Shown: piece after piece, positions 61,142-64,000 of the stretch
Position numbering within the stretch: the stretch's first letter is position 1
Layout: the number at the start of each line of letters is the position of its first letter
Assembly: GCF_001422985.1 (NCBI RefSeq)
Contig: NZ_LMNL01000006.1
Coordinates: 1-64,000, forward strand
Length of the DNA: 64,000 bases
Source: Methylobacterium sp. Leaf117
GTDB taxonomy: Bacteria; Pseudomonadota; Alphaproteobacteria; Rhizobiales; Beijerinckiaceae
Direction of reading: 5' to 3'
Translations under genes and position numbers: made by a program
The notes under the pieces: generated by a model
Seen by the model: only the letters and a program-made list of their open reading frames with translations
Told to the model about the DNA's origin: nothing
Databases searched by the model: none

Positions 61142-61692
61142 CGGGCGGTCTCCGCGAGCCGGGTCCGGTCCAACTCCGGCAGATCCGCCACCGCCGCGCC
61201 CTGGCTCAACTGCAGGGCGCGGATATAGGCGACGATGGCCCAGCGGTCGGCCGGGGCCACCTGCGCGCCCATGCCGAACATCGCACCGTGCCCCTGGATG
61301 ATCGCCCTGTAGAGCGCGTCGGCGCTGGCGCCCCGCAGGCGCGCGTCGGCGAAGGACGGCGCGGCGGGAAAGCCGCGCGCCACGATCATGCCCCGACCGT
61401 CGCCGCTGCGACCGTGACAGGGCGTGCAGGCGATGCCGTAGCGCTCCCGGCCCCGCGCCAGAAGGGCCGCGTCGATGACGGCCGGGCGCGGCACGAAACG
61501 GGCCGGATCGGTGCGGGGCACGGTCCCGGCCACGGGTTCGCGCATGGTCATGCCCTGCGGGAAAAAGCGGTTGGCGTCCCAGGTGTTGGCCTTGGCCTGA
61601 TCGCGCATGTTCGCCTCGCCGCAGCCGGCCAAGGTCAGGGACAGGCTCACGGACAGGACGAGGGGGAGACTAGGGTCGAGCCAGCGCCTCAT
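61138..61692 (-). CDS. actE: alternative complex III monoheme cytochrome c subunit ActE
   Basis: The 184-aa lipoprotein has a lipobox (LTLAGCGEANM, Cys near residue 25) and a class I cytochrome c domain with heme motif IACTPCHGRSGDG (near residue 87) and a distal Met in AMFGMGAQV. It ends LQLSQGAAVADLPELDRTRL. It carries electrons from the complex to the oxidase. It overlaps actF and the actC-actD gene by four bases. Confidence 0.9.
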   Translation of the reverse strand: MRRWLDPSLPLVLSVSLSLTLAGCGEANMRDQAKANTWDANRFFPQGMTMREPVAGTVPRTDPARFVPRPAVIDAALLARGRERYGIACTPCHGRSGDGRGMIVARGFPAAPSFADARLRGASADALYRAIIQGHGAMFGMGAQVAPADRWAIVAYIRALQLSQGAAVADLPELDRTRLAETAR

Positions 61693-63680
61693 CGCGGCAC
61701 CCGCCGGATGGCGAGGGGACGTCCGCCTCCCTCGGGAAGGCTCACGAGTCGGCGCTCGATGCGCGCCGCGTCGAAGTCGGTGCTACGGGCCTCGGCGGCC
61801 AGGAAGTAGCGGTCCTGCGACGCCCGCCCGAATTCCGGGATGTTGAAGGCCGGGTGGTTGAGACGCGGCAGGCGGTTCACGAACAGGAAGACCGCGTGCA
61901 CGGCCAGCGTCCCGCACATCACGCCGAAGGACAGGCTCGGCACCACGAACGAGGGCCAGGAGAAGCGCGGCCGCCCGCCGACATCGAAGACGTAGCCGTA
62001 GGCGGTCGCGTAGACGCACATCCCGTAGAAGGCCGCGCCGCCGGCCAGCGACGCGCCCAGGGCATAGGGGAGGATCGAGCGGTTCCGGCGCGCGAGCCCG
62101 TCCAGGGCATCCGGCATCGGCACGGGGCCGAAGGCATCGAGGCGCACCGTCGTGCCGTGATGGGGATGGGGGCGGGCCAAAGCGCGCATGGCACGGGCCA
62201 TGTCCGCCTCGGTGTCGAACTCGGCACTGACGCCCCAAAGCGGCGTCTCGGCGCCGACCGGCCGGTCGGCGGGCACGGGTCCGGCCGGGGCGCGCGGCTC
62301 GGCCGGCGCAGCTGCGCGCAGGTCGGCGATCGAGATTACCGGCAGCGCGCGCAGGACCAGGAGCAGCAGCACGAGGAACAGACCCACCGAGCCGGCAAAC
62401 GTCGCCACGCCCCACAGCCCGACCCGATACGCGAGGGCGGAGGAGGGCAGGAAATCGTGCGAGAGGGTCACCACCAGCACCATGACGTGGTCCGCATAGG
62501 CTCCGATCGCCACGAGGCCGCCCACTAGGGCCAGCGTCGGGCCCGAGCGCCGGAAGCGCGCCCACCAGAACAGGTGGACGGGGAGCAGCGCGCAGGTCAG
62601 CACGGTCCAGAACGCCCAGGCCTGCGCCCCGGTGAGCCGCCGCACCAGGGTCGCCCGCTCGAAGGCGTCGCCGTGCAGGAAGCCGGACAGGAACTCGGCC
62701 CCGTGGCAGTACAGGCTGGCGAGGCCGAGGCCGAGGAGAAGCCGGGCGAGACGCTCGACGTGCCGCTCGGTGATCAGATCGTCGAGGCCGTAGACGGCGC
62801 GGATCAGCACCGCCAGGGCGGCGATGACGGCCACGCCGGAGAACACCGCGTTCACCAACTCGGTGACGGGCAGGATCGTGTCGTGCCAGCCGGGAAGGAC
62901 GGAGCCGGCGAACATCACGGAAGCCCCGGTCTGGAGCGCGACCACGAGGAGCAGGCCGAGCAGCGCGACGATGCGGTAGGCCTGCCCCCAGAGCTGCCAG
63001 TGCGAGGCAGAGCCGCGCCAGCCCGCCGCCGCGATGCCATAGGCCTGGGCCTTCAACCTCGGCCAGCGGCGCGGACGCCCGGCGCGCCGGGACTTGATCT
63101 CGGCCTCGGCATAGGCCCGGTCGCGCAGGGTCGCGAGATCGGGCAACAGGCCGAGATACCAGAGGCTCACCGTCACGACGAGGAAGCTGACGATGTCGAC
63201 GGCGTCCCAGACCAGGGGCGAGCGGAATTGCGGCCACAGCCCCAGCGTGTTGGGATAGGGCAGGTTCCAGTAGAAGAACCACGGGCGCCCGAGATGGATG
63301 ATCGGGTAGAGCCCGGCCGCGAGGGTGCAGAGAAGCGCATTCGCCTCCGCGATCCGGCTGATCGCGCCGCGCCAGGGCGCATCGGTGAGGCGCAGGGTTC
63401 CGGCGACCACGACGCTGCCGCAGGCGATGCCGATCCACCAATCGTAGGAGGCGATGTCCAGCGCCCACACCACGGCATTGTTGTTGTTCCAGATCCCGAC
63501 GCCGGTGAAGAGCAGGACGAGGATCACCCCGAAGAACAGGGCGAGCAGGCCGGAGGCCGCCGCGAAGGCGATCCACCAGCGCCGTCCCGGCGGATTGTGC
63601 AGGGCCCGCACCGCGATCGCGCGCGCGATCCCGGCGCCGGAGCGGGTCGAGGTCTCGGGACCGAGGACCGCGTCGGCCAT
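61689..63680 (-). CDS. fusion of alternative complex III subunits ActC (NrfD-like) and ActD (DUF3341)
   Basis: The 663-aa product contains two normally separate subunits. Residues about 1-455 are ActC: NrfD/PsrC-type membrane domain of about ten helices with WNNNNAVVWALDIASYDWWI, LGRPWFFYWNLPYPN and a CHGAEFLSGFLHGD-like loop, thought to bind quinol. A linker of about 25 residues (Pro/Ala-rich) leads to ActD (about 478-663): LWGVSAEFDTEADMARAMRA, FGPVPMPDALDGL and two helices (YALGASLAGGAAFYGMCVYA, VVPSLSFGVMCGTLAVH). No frame change or stop is visible at the join. It starts five bases after the actB stop. Confidence 0.88.
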   Translation of the reverse strand: MADAVLGPETSTRSGAGIARAIAVRALHNPPGRRWWIAFAAASGLLALFFGVILVLLFTGVGIWNNNNAVVWALDIASYDWWIGIACGSVVVAGTLRLTDAPWRGAISRIAEANALLCTLAAGLYPIIHLGRPWFFYWNLPYPNTLGLWPQFRSPLVWDAVDIVSFLVVTVSLWYLGLLPDLATLRDRAYAEAEIKSRRAGRPRRWPRLKAQAYGIAAAGWRGSASHWQLWGQAYRIVALLGLLLVVALQTGASVMFAGSVLPGWHDTILPVTELVNAVFSGVAVIAALAVLIRAVYGLDDLITERHVERLARLLLGLGLASLYCHGAEFLSGFLHGDAFERATLVRRLTGAQAWAFWTVLTCALLPVHLFWWARFRRSGPTLALVGGLVAIGAYADHVMVLVVTLSHDFLPSSALAYRVGLWGVATFAGSVGLFLVLLLLVLRALPVISIADLRAAAPAEPRAPAGPVPADRPVGAETPLWGVSAEFDTEADMARAMRALARPHPHHGTTVRLDAFGPVPMPDALDGLARRNRSILPYALGASLAGGAAFYGMCVYATAYGYVFDVGGRPRFSWPSFVVPSLSFGVMCGTLAVHAVFLFVNRLPRLNHPAFNIPEFGRASQDRYFLAAEARSTDFDAARIERRLVSLPEGGGRPLAIRRVPR

Positions 63681-63685
63681 GCCGC

Positions 63686-64000
63686 TCAGCCCTCCCGACC
63701 CGGCTCGGCATCGGGCGCCCCCGGCGCCAGGCTGGCGAGGTAGGTGGTGCGGGGGCGGGTGTTGAGATCGCCGAGCAGGGCGTAGTTGCGCGGGTCCCGG
63801 CGTGCCGCGGCGACCCGGCTCGCATCGTCCGCGAGATCGCCGAACACGATGGCCCGGGTCGGGCAGGCGCCCTGGCAGGCAGTCTCCACCACCCCGTCGG
63901 GGATCGGCGCATGCGCGTCCTTGGCCGAATCGATGCGCGCGCCGGCGATGCGCTGGAGGCAGTAGGTGCATTTCTCCATCACGCCGCGCGCCCGCACGGT
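63686..64000 (-). CDS. actB: C-terminal part of alternative complex III subunit ActB, cut by the window edge
   Basis: The minus-strand frame stays open to the right edge, so the start lies outside. The visible residues include MEKCTYCLQRI and VETACQGACPTRAIVFGDL, cysteine pairs that ligate iron-sulfur clusters in the ferredoxin-like half of ActB, then DPRNYALLGDLNTRPRTTY, a well-conserved tail. ActB is the large periplasmic iron-sulfur subunit that takes electrons from the quinol site. It leads the visible part of the act-cox operon. Confidence 0.9.
   Translation of the reverse strand, partial: TVRARGVMEKCTYCLQRIAGARIDSAKDAHAPIPDGVVETACQGACPTRAIVFGDLADDASRVAAARRDPRNYALLGDLNTRPRTTYLASLAPGAPDAEPGREG

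Overview
This is a high-GC alphaproteobacterial chromosome segment. A Rhizobiales-type cellulose operon with bcsS and bcsN, an alternative complex III/cytochrome oxidase operon, a tRNA-Gln(CTG) of alphaproteobacterial form and the codon usage all point to Methylobacteriaceae (Methylobacterium/Methylorubrum-like). That assignment rests on recalled family distribution, not on a search. About 50 genes look intact, and most sit in compact operons whose genes overlap by 4 to 16 bases.

Layout. Bases 1-1.9 kb hold a gene tail, a small unknown gene, tRNA-Gln, and behind it a frameshifted integrase remnant and an IS3-type remnant. Bases 1.9-13.8 kb hold a membrane PAS sensor without an output domain and then the cellulose operon bcsS-bcsA-bcsB-bcsZ-TPR protein-bcsN. 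Bases 14.2-22.2 kb hold an OprB-type porin and a complete fructose PTS (fruB-fruK-fruA), divergent from a LacI-type repressor, with two matching operators. Bases 22.5-26.7 kb hold a GGDEF-EAL protein facing a fusion of a transporter-like membrane domain to a hotdog thioesterase domain.

Bases 27-38 kb hold a nitrate/sulfonate-type ABC importer divergent from a four-gene catabolic set (3-hydroxyacyl-CoA dehydrogenase-like, DHDPS-like, IlvD/Edd-like and MhpD-like proteins) whose substrate I cannot name. A CaiB-type CoA transferase divergent from glutaryl-CoA dehydrogenase, a TetR regulator, two tiny membrane proteins and a UvdE-type repair nuclease follow, ending near 39.9 kb. Bases 39.9-47.3 kb are a C4 sugar-acid (L-threonate/D-erythronate) locus: otnC and a lacI-type gene on one strand, an MFS importer with ltnD-otnI-otnK-denD on the other, and paired palindromes between. 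Together these would turn threonate and erythronate into dihydroxyacetone phosphate.

Bases 47.4-55.4 kb are a malonate decarboxylase operon mdcACDEGBH with a downstream aldo/keto reductase and a divergent GntR regulator (MdcY type) with GTATAC operator cores. After a small exported protein and a strong hairpin terminator, 56.0-64.0 kb is a respiratory operon on the minus strand, read right to left as actB (cut by the window edge), an actC-actD fusion, actE, actF, a small unknown membrane protein, coxB with a fused cytochrome c, coxA of the A2 (YSHP) type, coxC and a subunit IV-like gene. This would build a quinol:cytochrome c:O2 electron path without a bc1 complex.

The most notable points are the transporter-thioesterase fusion, a BcsA whose PilZ domain lacks the usual c-di-GMP motifs, the actC-actD fusion paired with an A2 oxidase, and repeated 15-base in-frame tandem duplications in several unrelated genes.
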